The notes under the pieces were generated by a model. The model was not told the origin of the DNA, searched no databases, and saw only the letters and a list, made by a program, of their open reading frames with translations. The position numbers and the translations under genes were made by a program. Shown here piece by piece: positions 1-8,405 of a DNA stretch of 36,504 bases. The DNA lies in contig JAGHUX010000003.1 in assembly GCA_018064605.1 (NCBI GenBank), forward strand, positions 1 to 36,504, read 5' to 3'. Position 1 is the stretch's first letter. Every line of letters begins with the position of its first letter. This DNA is from Candidatus Limimorpha caballi. Lineage in GTDB: Bacteria; Bacteroidota; Bacteroidia; Bacteroidales; F082.

Positions 1-1
1 G

Positions 2-1558
2 ACTCTCGGCATGGAGACGGCGACGCTCAACATCATCACCACGCCCGACAACGCGGCGATCTACATCGACGGCGAGAGGGCGGGGACGGGCTACGCGAGC
101 AAGGCGGTGTCGATAGGCGCGGAGCACCGCTACAAGGTGGAGTGCGACGACTACATCACGGAGGAGAGTGCGGTGACGTTCACGCAGAGTGAGAAGAAGG
201 AGCTGAACATCGAGCTGCGCCCCGACTTCGGCTACATCACGGTGAAGAGCACGCCGAGCGGCGCGGAGGTGTATATCGACGAAAAGAAGGCCGGTGCCAC
301 GCCGTACCAGATGAAGAAGATAAAGCGCGGGCAGCACGTGGTGGAGCTGCGCATGGCGGGCTACGAGCCGTTCGCCGACATGGTGACGATAAAGGCCGGC
401 GAGGTGAACAAACAGTTTGAGAACGTTGTCCTTGAGGCGGTGCGCGTGCAGTACGGGAAGGTGTATGTTGTTTCTTCACCGTCTGGAGCAGACATTACAA
501 TCGACAACGATTATAAGGGCAAGACTCCGATGACGGTTGACAATGTGCCTGTGGGCTCACGCAACGTGACGCTCACTTATGGCGACTACGCGCCGGCCAT
601 GAAGACGGTGATGGTGGAGGAAGGCAAAACGGCGAGCGTGAACGTGACGCTCACCAACGGCCGCAACGTTGAAATATCCACCGATAAGCCGGGCGACCAA
701 CTGTATGCCGACGGCAACTACCTCGGCGCAAGCCCGCTGACCGCCACACTCTCATTCGGCACGCACAACATTAAGGCCGTGAGAGACTCGAAGGCCGTTG
801 AGAAGACCATAACCGTAGCGCAGACCGGCGGCGACAGCTCGGTGGAGCTTGAATTTTTTGGCAACAAGACCTTCACGGTCAACGGCGTGACATTTGAGAT
901 GGTGGCTGTTAAGGGCGGCACGTTCACGATGGGCGCGACCTCCGAGCAGGGTAGCGACGCCTACGATTCCGAGAAGCCTACCCACAGCGTGACGTTGGGC
1001 GACTACTACATAGGCAAGTTCGAGGTGACGCAGGAACTCTGGGAGGCCGTTATGGGAAGCAACCCGAGCTATTTCAAGGGGAGCAAACTGCCTGTTGAGA
1101 GTGTGAGCTGGAACGACTGCCAGACGTTCATAAGGAAACTGAACAGCCTGACGGGGGTGAACTTCCGCTTGCCTACGGAGGCTGAATGGGAGTACGCCGC
1201 GAGAGGCGGAAGCAGGAGCAGGGGATACAAATACAGCGGGAGCAACAGCATAAGCGATGTGGCGTGGTACGATGATAACAGCGGGAGCAAGATTCACACA
1301 GTAGGCACGAAGTCGCCGAACGAGCTTGGCATCTACGACATGAGCGGCAACGTGTGGGAGTGGTGTCAGGACTGGAAAGGAAGTTACAGCAGCGGTTCTC
1401 AGAACAACCCAACAGGAGCATTGCTGGGCTCAGACCGCGTGTACCGTGGCGGTGGCTGGCGCAACGGCGCGAGGAACTGCCGTGTTTCGCATCGCTACTG
1501 CGACGCGCCAAGCAGCCGCTACTACGGCCTCGGCTTCCGCCTCGTCCTCGTTCCTTAG
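2..1558 (+). CDS. PEGA-repeat protein with C-terminal FGE/SUMF1-fold domain (5' partial)
   Basis: The reading frame is open to the window edge, so the true N-terminus probably lies outside; the first ATG is at 11. Counting from that ATG there are four PEGA-type beta repeats (about residues 5-70, 75-144, 150-215, 219-282), each with the pattern TPSGAxVYIDxxxxGxTP. A formylglycine-generating-enzyme/C-type-lectin fold domain follows (about 290-513) with FRLPTEAEWEYAARGG, MSGNVWEWCQDW, RVYRGGGW and GFRLVLV. FGE enzymes use a Cys pair five residues apart near the end; here C490 lacks the second Cys, so catalysis is unlikely and binding or adhesion is more probable. Codon use changes near base 420, from very GC-rich to moderate, suggesting mosaic ancestry. 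The VR-like end is discussed in the findings. Confidence 0.85.
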   Translation, partial: TLGMETATLNIITTPDNAAIYIDGERAGTGYASKAVSIGAEHRYKVECDDYITEESAVTFTQSEKKELNIELRPDFGYITVKSTPSGAEVYIDEKKAGATPYQMKKIKRGQHVVELRMAGYEPFADMVTIKAGEVNKQFENVVLEAVRVQYGKVYVVSSPSGADITIDNDYKGKTPMTVDNVPVGSRNVTLTYGDYAPAMKTVMVEEGKTASVNVTLTNGRNVEISTDKPGDQLYADGNYLGASPLTATLSFGTHNIKAVRDSKAVEKTITVAQTGGDSSVELEFFGNKTFTVNGVTFEMVAVKGGTFTMGATSEQGSDAYDSEKPTHSVTLGDYYIGKFEVTQELWEAVMGSNPSYFKGSKLPVESVSWNDCQTFIRKLNSLTGVNFRLPTEAEWEYAARGGSRSRGYKYSGSNSISDVAWYDDNSGSKIHTVGTKSPNELGIYDMSGNVWEWCQDWKGSYSSGSQNNPTGALLGSDRVYRGGGWRNGARNCRVSHRYCDAPSSRYYGLGFRLVLVP

Positions 1559-1600
1559 TTTTACCAAAGGACATCAGTCTGAAATGCTAAGCTGAAGAGA

Positions 1601-1740
1601 TTGCTCCACTCGCTACGCTCGGTCGGAATGACGCGTTGTTTGATAATATGAGTTTGTTCGACTTCGCTTTGCTCCGCTCACGAGAGGAAGTCGTTCGTTA
1701 ACATGGGTTTGCTCCACTCGCTACGCTCGGTCGCAATGAC
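1601..1740. repeat. REP-like intergenic repeat units
   Basis: Two near-identical copies of a unit reading CTCCACTCGCTACGCTCGGT followed by CG(G/C)AATGAC lie near 1605-1634 and 1711-1740. Between them (about 1658-1694) is a related unit whose ends CGACTTC and GAAGTCG can pair. Read on the minus strand the unit begins GTCATTCCGACCGAGCG, the form of short dispersed repeats common in Bacteroidota intergenic DNA. A related string occurs inside the coding region near 17933. Confidence 0.6.
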
Positions 1741-1761
1741 GGGCGGTTTGTTTGAAAAAAC

Positions 1762-1816
1762 TAAAAAGTAGCAGTTGGTGTTGCGGCGAAGCCGCAACAC
1801 CAACTGCTACTTTTTA
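1762..1816. terminator. Perfect 26-bp-arm hairpin between convergent genes
   Basis: The arms 1762-1787 and 1791-1816 are exact reverse complements around a three-base GAA loop. The stem starts with TAAAAAG and ends with CTTTTTA, so a GC-rich stem is followed by a T run on both strands. It lies between the end of the FGE gene and the converging pncB gene, which fits a bidirectional intrinsic terminator. The arms are much longer than usual for a terminator, so a miniature mobile or REP-type element is also possible. Confidence 0.6.
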
Positions 1817-1830
1817 CCATCAACCAACGC

Positions 1831-1886
1831 CGTCCTTGTGAGCGACCGCAGGGAGTCGAACAATCTCCAGCGCAAGCGTAATGACG
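1831..1886. repeat. Additional REP-like unit
   Basis: The string GTGAGCGACCGCAGGGAGTC followed by GAACAATCTCC and, shortly after, GCGTAATGACGG resembles the minus-strand form of the units at 1601-1740. It fills the space between the long hairpin and the 34-bp tandem repeats. Confidence 0.4.
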
Positions 1887-1902
1887 GCAAACCTCAGCGA
1901 AA

Positions 1903-2034
1903 AATTCGTGTTATTCGTTCAATTCGTGGTGCAAATAATTCGTGTTATTCGTTCAATTCGTGGTGCAAATAATTCGTGTCATTCGTTCAATTCGTGGTGC
2001 AAATAATTCGTGTCATTCGTTCAATTCGTGGTGC
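1903..2034. repeat. 34-bp direct tandem repeat, three full copies plus one partial
   Basis: Units start at 1903, 1937, 1971 and 2005. Each begins AATTCGTGT(T/C)ATTCGTTC and ends AATTCGTGGTGCAAAT. Copies 1 and 2 have TTATTC where copies 3 and 4 have TCATTC. The fourth copy stops at GGTGC, two bases before the pncB stop codon. Copies abut directly with no spacers, so this is a minisatellite and not a CRISPR. Confidence 0.85.
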
Positions 2035-2035
2035 G

Positions 2036-3505
2036 TCACCCGAACTCTTCAATCTCCTTTACGATGTTGTTAATCAGTCTGTTTTTGAGGTTGTAGAGGT
2101 CGTCTGAAATATCGACTTTGTAGTAATGCGGGTTGATCAGACGTTTTTCGGTGTCGTCAAGATGCGAGAGGTTGTCGAGATAGAAGTCGCGCTTTTCTTG
2201 AATTGTGTTGTCTTCATAACAGATCTCACCGTCTTTCATGACTTGCTGCTGCAGCGTGCGATATGAGTATTTGCCGGCGGGGAATGTCATCGAGCGCAGG
2301 CGGTCGGCCTCGTCGCGGGCTGTTATCGCCTCACGGCTTTCTATCGCCTTCGACATCGAGTCGCCTCTGAGACAGGTAACGTCGCATTTGAATTTTCCAT
2401 TCTGAATAATCCTGTACGTGACCTGGAATCCCGGGTTGATGAGTTTGCTCGACTCTTCCGAGCGTTTCAAGACGGGCATGTCATCGACTTGTACGAGTTT
2501 ATAAACGTTGCCGAAACAAGGGTTGTGCTTGCTTGTGGCTATCGCGTCGCCGACACCGTAGCAGTCAACCATGCAGCCTTGCCGCTCAAGCTCTGTTATG
2601 AGATATTCGTCTAATGCGTTGGTTGCGAATATCTTGCATTTTTTCAAACCGGCCTCGTCGAGCATCTCTCTTGCTTTCACGGAGAGGTATGTCAGGTCGC
2701 CGCTGTCGAGACGTATGCCATAGCCGTAAGGGTAGGAGTCGTCGATCCCGTTGGCTTTGAAGGCCTTGATGGCGTTCTTTATGCCGCATTTCAAAGTGTC
2801 GTAGGTATCAACAAGAAGAATCAATATTTCTTTCTTATGCGTCTTGATATATGTGTCAAATGCCTGATACTCACCGCTTACCGTGCTGCCGAATGAGGTG
2901 ACGAAGCTGTGCGCCATCGTCCCTGATGACGGGAACCCGAATTTGACGCCGCTGACGATGTTCGAGGTGTTCAGGCATCCGCCGATGTATGCCGCCTTGC
3001 CGCCGTAAATCGCGGCCCAAGGCCCGTGCGCCCTGCGGCTCCCGAACTCGCTGACGGGCTTTGTCGTGCTGCGCGTCACACGCGACGCCTTCGTCGCTAT
3101 CGCCATCTGATGGTTCATGATGCAAAGCATCGGAGTCTCAAGCACTTGCGCCTCGATGATCGGAGCCTCGATGGTGATGACAGGCTCCTTCGGAAACGCT
3201 ATCTCTCCTTCGCGCATGGCGTAAATGTTGCCGGTGAATCTCATTTTCGCGAAATATCTCCTGACGTCAGCGTATTCCTCGCCAGGCAGAAATTGCTCGA
3301 AAAACTTCTCATCAGCTTGCCCGATGCCTTTGACCATCTGCAAAACCTCGCTGATGCCGCTCACCACAGCCCAGTTGTTCGTGTCGGGCGCCTTCCTGTA
3401 AAACATGTTGAAAACGGCGCGTTTGTCCTTCATCCCATTGTCGTAGAACGACTTGCCCATCGTGTATTGGTACTTGTCTGAGCAGTAAGAAATGTTTAAA
3501 TCCAT
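2036..3505 (-). CDS. pncB: Nicotinate phosphoribosyltransferase
   Basis: Converts nicotinate and PRPP to nicotinate mononucleotide in the NAD salvage (Preiss-Handler) pathway, in the cytosol. The ATG at 3505 gives a 489-residue protein starting MDLNISYCSDKYQYTMG, the usual start of the family; longer upstream starts run through promoter-like sequence and look wrong. Visible motifs: EFGSRRAHGP (from 153), GFPSSGTMAHSF (from 190, with H199 at the position of the phosphorylated His), LVDTYDT (from 231), RLDSGDL (265-271) and IFATNALDE (292-300). It is transcribed divergently from the YgjP-type peptidase gene across a 72-bp gap. The gene looks intact. No NAD-related partner is adjacent. Confidence 0.93.
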   Translation of the reverse strand: MDLNISYCSDKYQYTMGKSFYDNGMKDKRAVFNMFYRKAPDTNNWAVVSGISEVLQMVKGIGQADEKFFEQFLPGEEYADVRRYFAKMRFTGNIYAMREGEIAFPKEPVITIEAPIIEAQVLETPMLCIMNHQMAIATKASRVTRSTTKPVSEFGSRRAHGPWAAIYGGKAAYIGGCLNTSNIVSGVKFGFPSSGTMAHSFVTSFGSTVSGEYQAFDTYIKTHKKEILILLVDTYDTLKCGIKNAIKAFKANGIDDSYPYGYGIRLDSGDLTYLSVKAREMLDEAGLKKCKIFATNALDEYLITELERQGCMVDCYGVGDAIATSKHNPCFGNVYKLVQVDDMPVLKRSEESSKLINPGFQVTYRIIQNGKFKCDVTCLRGDSMSKAIESREAITARDEADRLRSMTFPAGKYSYRTLQQQVMKDGEICYEDNTIQEKRDFYLDNLSHLDDTEKRLINPHYYKVDISDDLYNLKNRLINNIVKEIEEFG

Positions 3506-3525
3506 GATTCCCGAAAAATTTTTTG

Positions 3526-3533
3526 CAAAGGTA
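3526..3533 (-). promoter_or_regulatory. Bacteroidetes-type -7 box for pncB
   Basis: The minus strand reads TACCTTTGCA, matching TAnnTTTG, 20 bases ahead of the pncB ATG. No clear -33 TTG is visible at the expected spacing. Confidence 0.5.
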
Positions 3534-3564
3534 AGAATAATTATCATATCCGGCGAAAAAATAG

Positions 3565-3572
3565 TACTTTTG
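3565..3572 (+). promoter_or_regulatory. Bacteroidetes-type -7 box for the YgjP-type gene
   Basis: TACTTTTG matches TAnnTTTG and ends only five bases before the ATG at 3578. Transcription would be expected to start at or very near the start codon, implying a leaderless or nearly leaderless mRNA. Confidence 0.5.
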
Positions 3573-3577
3573 CGTCC

Positions 3578-4264
3578 ATGAAAGGCATCGTAACAATAAA
3601 CAATAAGGAATTGAAATTCAATCTTCTCCGCTCGTGCAGACGAAGTGTCACCGCGAAGATTTGCAAAGACGGCACGATAGAGGTGCGCGCTCCGCTGTTG
3701 TTTGGCGAGGACGACATGACAAGGTTCCTTCAGCAACACCGGCGTTGGCTCACAAATCATTATGACAAGATGGTTGAAAAAGCTGAAAGCCGGAATAAAG
3801 CCTTTGTTTCAGGTGAGACACATTATTATCTTGGCGAAAAATATGAACTGAAAGTTGTTGAGACTGATTCCAATTCGGTGAATCTCGTTGATAACTGTCT
3901 GATTGTGAATTGCAAAGATGTTAAATTGGCCGAGACTGTTCTGAAGAATTGGTACAAGAAAATGTTTGCCGAAAAGTTGAACGAACTCCTGCCGCCGATT
4001 GTTGAGAGCTTCAAAAAATATAACGTCTCTCCAAGGAAATTCAGCATTCGCGACATGAGTTCGCGATGGGGCAGTTGCTCGCGGCAAGGCAATATAAGCC
4101 TTAATATTCAATTAGTTAAGTTGAATGAAAACTGCATCAGACAGGTGGCGGTCCACGAGATGTGCCACTTGGTTTACTTCGACCATCAGGCTGGTTTTTA
4201 TTCGTTGATGGACAAGGAGTTTCCCGAATGGAAAAAATGGAAATCTGAACTGAAATTTTTGTAA
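3578..4264 (+). CDS. YgjP-like (DUF45, M48-type) zinc metallopeptidase
   Basis: A 228-residue cytosolic protein of the YgjP/DUF45 family. The zinc site is HEMCH (193-197) with a likely third ligand H203 in YFDHQAGFYSLM. The family signature MSSRWGSCS (160-168) precedes it, followed by INLN-like SLNIQLVKL. There is no signal peptide. In many bacteria this family sits beside type I restriction genes, but here it lies between pncB and a symporter with no restriction genes in view, so the substrate cannot be inferred. The start at 3578 is supported by the promoter box just upstream and by the conserved N-terminal beta region. Length fits the family. Confidence 0.88.
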   Translation: MKGIVTINNKELKFNLLRSCRRSVTAKICKDGTIEVRAPLLFGEDDMTRFLQQHRRWLTNHYDKMVEKAESRNKAFVSGETHYYLGEKYELKVVETDSNSVNLVDNCLIVNCKDVKLAETVLKNWYKKMFAEKLNELLPPIVESFKKYNVSPRKFSIRDMSSRWGSCSRQGNISLNIQLVKLNENCIRQVAVHEMCHLVYFDHQAGFYSLMDKEFPEWKKWKSELKFL

Positions 4265-4289
4265 TTTCGCATCTGTTTTTTATTGAAAA

Positions 4290-5795
4290 ATGTTCATATC
4301 GTTTTATCATATCTTAGGCATCGTTCTTGCCATCGCGGTGATCGAAGTCGTTGGTGTTCTGTCGGTTAGGAGAGTGAAGAACGCAAGCGATTTCTCCACC
4401 GGGAGCGGGAAGGTCGGCACGTGGGTCGTCACCGGCACCATCATCGGGACGCTCGTGGGCGGGCAGTCAACGGTCGGGACCGCGCAGCTCGCGTTCACTT
4501 TCGGGCTTTCGGCATGGTGGTTCACGATGGGGATGGCGCTCGGATGTGTCGTCCTCGCAATAGGTTACGTCATCCCGTTGCGACGGAGCGGCAACACCAC
4601 ATTGCTAGAAATCGTCTCAAAGGAATACGGCAGGAAAGCCGAGATGACAGGCTCGCTGCTGTGTTCTTTGGGGATGTTCGTGAGCATCATCGCACAGGTG
4701 CTTTCGTGCGCCGCGATGCTGATGACGCTCTTCCCGATGAGACTGTGGGTAGCGGCCTCGATAGCGGCAGCCACCATGATAATTTATGTTGTCTTCGGCG
4801 GACTGTGGAGCGCGGGCATCGGCGGCGTGGTCAAAATCATACTCCTTTGCCTCTCGGCCCTCGCTGCCGGAGCTGTCGTGATGTTCCTCTCAAATGGCTA
4901 TTCGGGGCTGATGAATTCTATAAGGAATATTTTGTTATCAACTGATTTACAGTTTATTGACGGATTTACTTCAAGTGATGATGTAAGTCATGCCTATCAA
5001 TATCCGTTCACCCGTGGCGTGTCGAACGACCTCGGCTCGTGCATCTCTGTGATTCTCGGAGTACTCGCGACGCAGACCTACGCTCAGGCGATTTGGGCGG
5101 GCAGATCCGACAGCGTCGCCCGCAAAGGCGCGTTGATATCCGCTTTGATTTCTATTCCAATCGGATTCGCTTGTGTCCTCGTCGGGATGTACATGCGTGC
5201 GCATTATATCACCGAAGCCGAACTTAACTCGTTGGTTGCCATCGGGAAAGACATTCCGGAAGGCGTAGGTGTCATCGCGACATCGGCGCAGGCGTTCCCG
5301 ATGTTCGTCACGAATCATCTGCCTAATTTCCTTGGCGGAATAGTCCTCGGCACATTGCTGATAACGGTGGTTATCGGAGGCTCCGGCCTCACGCTGGGCG
5401 CATCGACAATCTTGGTGAAAGACGTCTTCATCGCTTTGTCGTCAAAGTTCAAGGATTCAAAGCAGAATCTGATGATTACGCGCACCACAATCGTCACGAT
5501 ATTATTGCTTTCGGTTATTGTTGCCGCTTCATTCTCAGGTAGTTACATCAATGATCTTGGATTCCTGTCAATGGGACTGCGGACGACGGCGGTGTTCGTG
5601 CCGCTTACGTTTGCGTTGTTTTTCCCGAAGAGGTTCAAGTCGAAATGGGTGTTCGCCTCAATATTTGTCGGAACGGCTATGTTGTTGATTGCCAAGTTTT
5701 TGCGGCTACCAATTGACGGTATGTTCCTCGCACTCGCCGCTTCACTGCTTTGCTGCATGTTTGGGTTTAAAAAGAAAAATATGTCATTGAAATAA
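4290..5795 (+). CDS. Sodium:solute symporter family (SSF) transporter
   Basis: A 501-residue inner-membrane protein with many hydrophobic segments spread over its length. The N-terminal region contains SVRRVKNASDFSTGSGKVG and TGTIIGTLVGGQSTVGTAQL, typical of the early SSF helices and sodium-site region. The segment YVVFGGLWSAGIGGVVKIIL is also characteristic of SSF proteins. A glycine-rich helix GGIVLGTLLITVVIGGSGL lies near 350. The substrate cannot be told; pantothenate, proline, sugar and other SSF transporters look alike at this level. It starts 25 bp after the metallopeptidase gene and ends about 66 bp before the aldolase, so the three may share a transcript. The C-terminus ends in a lysine-rich cytosolic tail. 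Confidence 0.85.
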   Translation: MFISFYHILGIVLAIAVIEVVGVLSVRRVKNASDFSTGSGKVGTWVVTGTIIGTLVGGQSTVGTAQLAFTFGLSAWWFTMGMALGCVVLAIGYVIPLRRSGNTTLLEIVSKEYGRKAEMTGSLLCSLGMFVSIIAQVLSCAAMLMTLFPMRLWVAASIAAATMIIYVVFGGLWSAGIGGVVKIILLCLSALAAGAVVMFLSNGYSGLMNSIRNILLSTDLQFIDGFTSSDDVSHAYQYPFTRGVSNDLGSCISVILGVLATQTYAQAIWAGRSDSVARKGALISALISIPIGFACVLVGMYMRAHYITEAELNSLVAIGKDIPEGVGVIATSAQAFPMFVTNHLPNFLGGIVLGTLLITVVIGGSGLTLGASTILVKDVFIALSSKFKDSKQNLMITRTTIVTILLLSVIVAASFSGSYINDLGFLSMGLRTTAVFVPLTFALFFPKRFKSKWVFASIFVGTAMLLIAKFLRLPIDGMFLALAASLLCCMFGFKKKNMSLK

Positions 5796-5861
5796 ATAAA
5801 AAATGGGGTTGAGATGGTTAATGACTCCACTCTAAACCCTGCAAACTTAACACTTGATAAA

Positions 5862-6851
5862 ATGGAAAGAGGTTTTGGAAGTGACAACCATTCCGGCATC
5901 AGTCCGGAGGTTTTGAAAGCTATTGCCGACGCGAATGTCGGGCACGCGCTGGCTTATGGCGACGACGAATACTGCGCGAGAGTTGAAGATTTGTTCAGAC
6001 AACAGTTTGGCAGTCAGGCGGTTGTGTCGTTTGTCTTCAACGGCACCGGCGCCAATGTCATGGCGATTGACTCAATGGTCAGGTCGCATGAGGCTGTCGT
6101 ATGCGCCGAGTCTGCTCATGTGAATGTTGACGAATGCGGTGCGCCGCAGCGTGTCGTCGGCTGCCGTCTGCTGACCGTTGACACGCCCGATGGCAAACTC
6201 ACGCCTGAGTTGGTGAAGACGCGTCTTCATGGTTTTGGCTTCGAGCATCACTCGCAGCCAAAGGCTATAACCATCACGCAATCAACGGAATTGGGAACGC
6301 TTTATACCGTTGGAGAAATCAAGGCTTTGGCTGAATTGGCGCACGAATACAACATGTACCTTCACGTTGACGGGGCGCGTCTGGCGAATGCCGCCGTTGC
6401 TTTGAACTGCACGTTCAAGGAGATGACAACCGATGCCGGCGTTGATGTCGTGTCGTTCGGAGGCACCAAAAACGGTCTGATGTTAGGGGAGTCGGTCGTG
6501 TTTCTGAATCCCGAGTTGGCGAAGGACTTCAAATATCGCCGCAAGCAGGGGCTTCAGTTATGCTCGAAGATGAGATTCCTCGCTGTCCAGTTCGAGGCGT
6601 ATTTCAAAGACGACCTCTGGAGACGCAACGCCGATCATTCAAACCGCATGGCGCAGCTTTTATATGACAAGGTGAAAGACATACCGCAGCTGAAGGTGAT
6701 GTATCCTGTTCAGGTGAACGGCGTCTTCGTGAAGCTGCCCCGTGAGGTGTGGACCGAGTTGCAGAAAAAGTATTTCTTCTACGACTGGGACATTGACAAT
6801 GACGTGGTGCGATGGCTTTGCTCGTTCGACACGACGGAGGACGACATCTAG
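5862..6851 (+). CDS. ltaE: Low-specificity L-threonine aldolase, ended early by an in-frame TAG
   Basis: A PLP enzyme (aspartate aminotransferase fold) that splits threonine or allo-threonine to glycine and acetaldehyde. The ATG at 5862 gives MERGFGSDNHSGISPEVLKA, the usual family start; an ATG at 5814 would add 16 unconserved residues. Motifs: NGTGANVMAID, HVNVDECGAPQ, THE family segment TQSTELGTLYT, LHVDGARLANA and the PLP-lysine motif VSFGGTKNGLM. The frame ends EDDI with TAG at 6849-6851, but the same frame then reads NFVKALKGLL before TAA at 6882-6884, which fits the expected last helix of the family. Thus a nonsense mutation (or base-call error) removes about 11 residues. Activity might be reduced or retained. 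TAG is a normal stop elsewhere in the window. Confidence 0.88.
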   Translation: MERGFGSDNHSGISPEVLKAIADANVGHALAYGDDEYCARVEDLFRQQFGSQAVVSFVFNGTGANVMAIDSMVRSHEAVVCAESAHVNVDECGAPQRVVGCRLLTVDTPDGKLTPELVKTRLHGFGFEHHSQPKAITITQSTELGTLYTVGEIKALAELAHEYNMYLHVDGARLANAAVALNCTFKEMTTDAGVDVVSFGGTKNGLMLGESVVFLNPELAKDFKYRRKQGLQLCSKMRFLAVQFEAYFKDDLWRRNADHSNRMAQLLYDKVKDIPQLKVMYPVQVNGVFVKLPREVWTELQKKYFFYDWDIDNDVVRWLCSFDTTEDDI

Positions 6852-6896
6852 AACTTCGTGAAGGCGTTGAAGGGTCTGCTGTAAAAATCAGTTGCG

Positions 6897-8405
6897 TTGG
6901 AAGCGTCACGGACATATATCGCCATCGACCTGAAGTCGTTCTATGCATCGGTTGAATGCGTTGAACGCGGTCTTGACCCGTTGACAACCAATCTTGTTGT
7001 CGCGGATAAGAGCCGTACGGAGAAGACGATATGCCTGGCGGTCTCGCCCTCGCTCAAGTCATACGGGATACCGGGACGGCCTCGGCTTTTCGAGGTCGTG
7101 CAGCGCGTCGAACACGTCAACTACGGGCGTAAACTCGTCGCGCCGCACCGTGTCCTGACAGGGAAGTCCGTCTCCGACATCGAGCTGAAGTCGAATCCGG
7201 AGCTTGCTGTGGACTACATCGTCGCGCCGCCGCGGATGGCCTATTACATCGAATACAGCACGCGCATTTACAACGTGTACCTGAAATATGTCAGCGCCGA
7301 CGACATCCACGTGTATTCAATAGATGAGGTCTTCATCGACGCGACCGACTATCTCGGGCTTCACGGGATGACGGCGCGTCAGCTGGCCGTGACGATGATA
7401 CGCGATGTCCTGAGAACCACCGGTATCACGGCGACGGCCGGCATTGGCACAAACCTCTATCTCTGCAAGGTGGCGATGGACATCGTGGCGAAGCACATCC
7501 CGCCCGACGCCGACGGCGTCCGGATAGCCGAACTCGACGAGATGTCATACCGTAAGACTCTCTGGGGGCACCGCCCGCTGACGGATTTCTGGAGGGTCGG
7601 GAACGGCATAGCGAAGAAACTCGAATATTACGGCATGCACACCATGGGCGACGTGGCGCGGCAGTCGGTACGCGACGAGGAAATGCTGTATAAGATATTC
7701 GGGGTCAACGCGGAGCTGATCATCGACCACGCCTGGGGATGGGAACCATGCACCATCGACTTCGTCAAGAAATATAAGCCCGAGACCAATTCCATGAGCA
7801 ACGGCCAGGTGCTGTCGTGCGCCTACGACAGCCGCAAGGCACGCGTCGTCGTGCAGGAAATGGCCGACGCCATGTCATTGCATCTCGTCGAGAGACAACT
7901 TGTCACCGACCAGGTCGTGCTTACCATCAGCTATGATGCCGAGTCGCTGACAAACCCCGACATCAGGTGCAAATACGACGGGGAGACGACCGTTGACCGT
8001 TATGGCCGCAGAATCCCACGACACGCCCACGGGACCGCCAACCTCGACCGGCAGACGGCGTCGGCACGACTCATCATCGACGCCACAATGCGCCTGTATG
8101 ATAAGATCGTCGATGAAAACCTGCTCGTCAGATACATAAACCTGACGGCAAACCATGTCGTCGATGAAAGCCGGGCGGAACGGAGAAGACCGGCCTCGAA
8201 TCTCAATCTCTTCACCGATTTTGAAGCGGTAGAGAAACAAAATAAGGCTGAGGAAGCAAATCTTGACAAAGAATATAAGATGCAGAAGACCATCATCGAA
8301 CTGAAAAGGAAATTCGGCAAGAACGCAATACTCAAGGGCATCAACTTCGAGGAGGGCACCACCGCCATCGAACGCAACAACCAGATAGGAGGACACAAGG
8401 CATGA
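6897..8405 (+). CDS. Y-family DNA polymerase (UvrX/DinB-like)
   Basis: A 502-residue translesion polymerase. The palm residues are visible: D11 in YIAIDLKSFYASVECVE and D143-E144 in YSIDEVFIDATDYL. GTNLYLCKVAMDIVAKH and the HhH-like DFWRVGNGIAKKLEYYGMHT follow, then a little-finger domain beginning near NSMSNGQVLS. The layout matches the UvrX/YqjW branch more than classic DinB. No ATG is available: the frame opens after the TAA at 6882, and the only plausible start is TTG at 6897, which is unusual. It is in the same frame as the aldolase, 45 bp downstream of the aldolase TAG. The last base of the gene overlaps the next gene (ATGA), showing coupling. GC content is higher than in the neighbouring symporter and TPR genes. 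Confidence 0.87.
   Translation: MEASRTYIAIDLKSFYASVECVERGLDPLTTNLVVADKSRTEKTICLAVSPSLKSYGIPGRPRLFEVVQRVEHVNYGRKLVAPHRVLTGKSVSDIELKSNPELAVDYIVAPPRMAYYIEYSTRIYNVYLKYVSADDIHVYSIDEVFIDATDYLGLHGMTARQLAVTMIRDVLRTTGITATAGIGTNLYLCKVAMDIVAKHIPPDADGVRIAELDEMSYRKTLWGHRPLTDFWRVGNGIAKKLEYYGMHTMGDVARQSVRDEEMLYKIFGVNAELIIDHAWGWEPCTIDFVKKYKPETNSMSNGQVLSCAYDSRKARVVVQEMADAMSLHLVERQLVTDQVVLTISYDAESLTNPDIRCKYDGETTVDRYGRRIPRHAHGTANLDRQTASARLIIDATMRLYDKIVDENLLVRYINLTANHVVDESRAERRRPASNLNLFTDFEAVEKQNKAEEANLDKEYKMQKTIIELKRKFGKNAILKGINFEEGTTAIERNNQIGGHKA

Noticed and set aside
752..1297. A 181-codon open frame on the minus strand
   Set aside because: It lies opposite the clear FGE domain and shows no motif; a by-product of GC-rich codon use.
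1903..2034. Possible CRISPR array
   Set aside because: The 34-bp units are directly adjacent without spacers, and no cas genes are present.
3506..3760. N-terminal extension of the pncB product
   Set aside because: The longer frame runs across the divergent promoters and into the neighbouring gene; the family starts at MDLN-type sequence.
5814..5862. Start of threonine aldolase at the ATG 5814
   Set aside because: It adds 16 residues without family resemblance; MERGFGSDNHSG is the usual beginning.
6849..6884. TAG read as an amino acid (recoding)
   Set aside because: TAG ends other intact genes here (1558, 31046, 34411), so a plain nonsense change is more likely.
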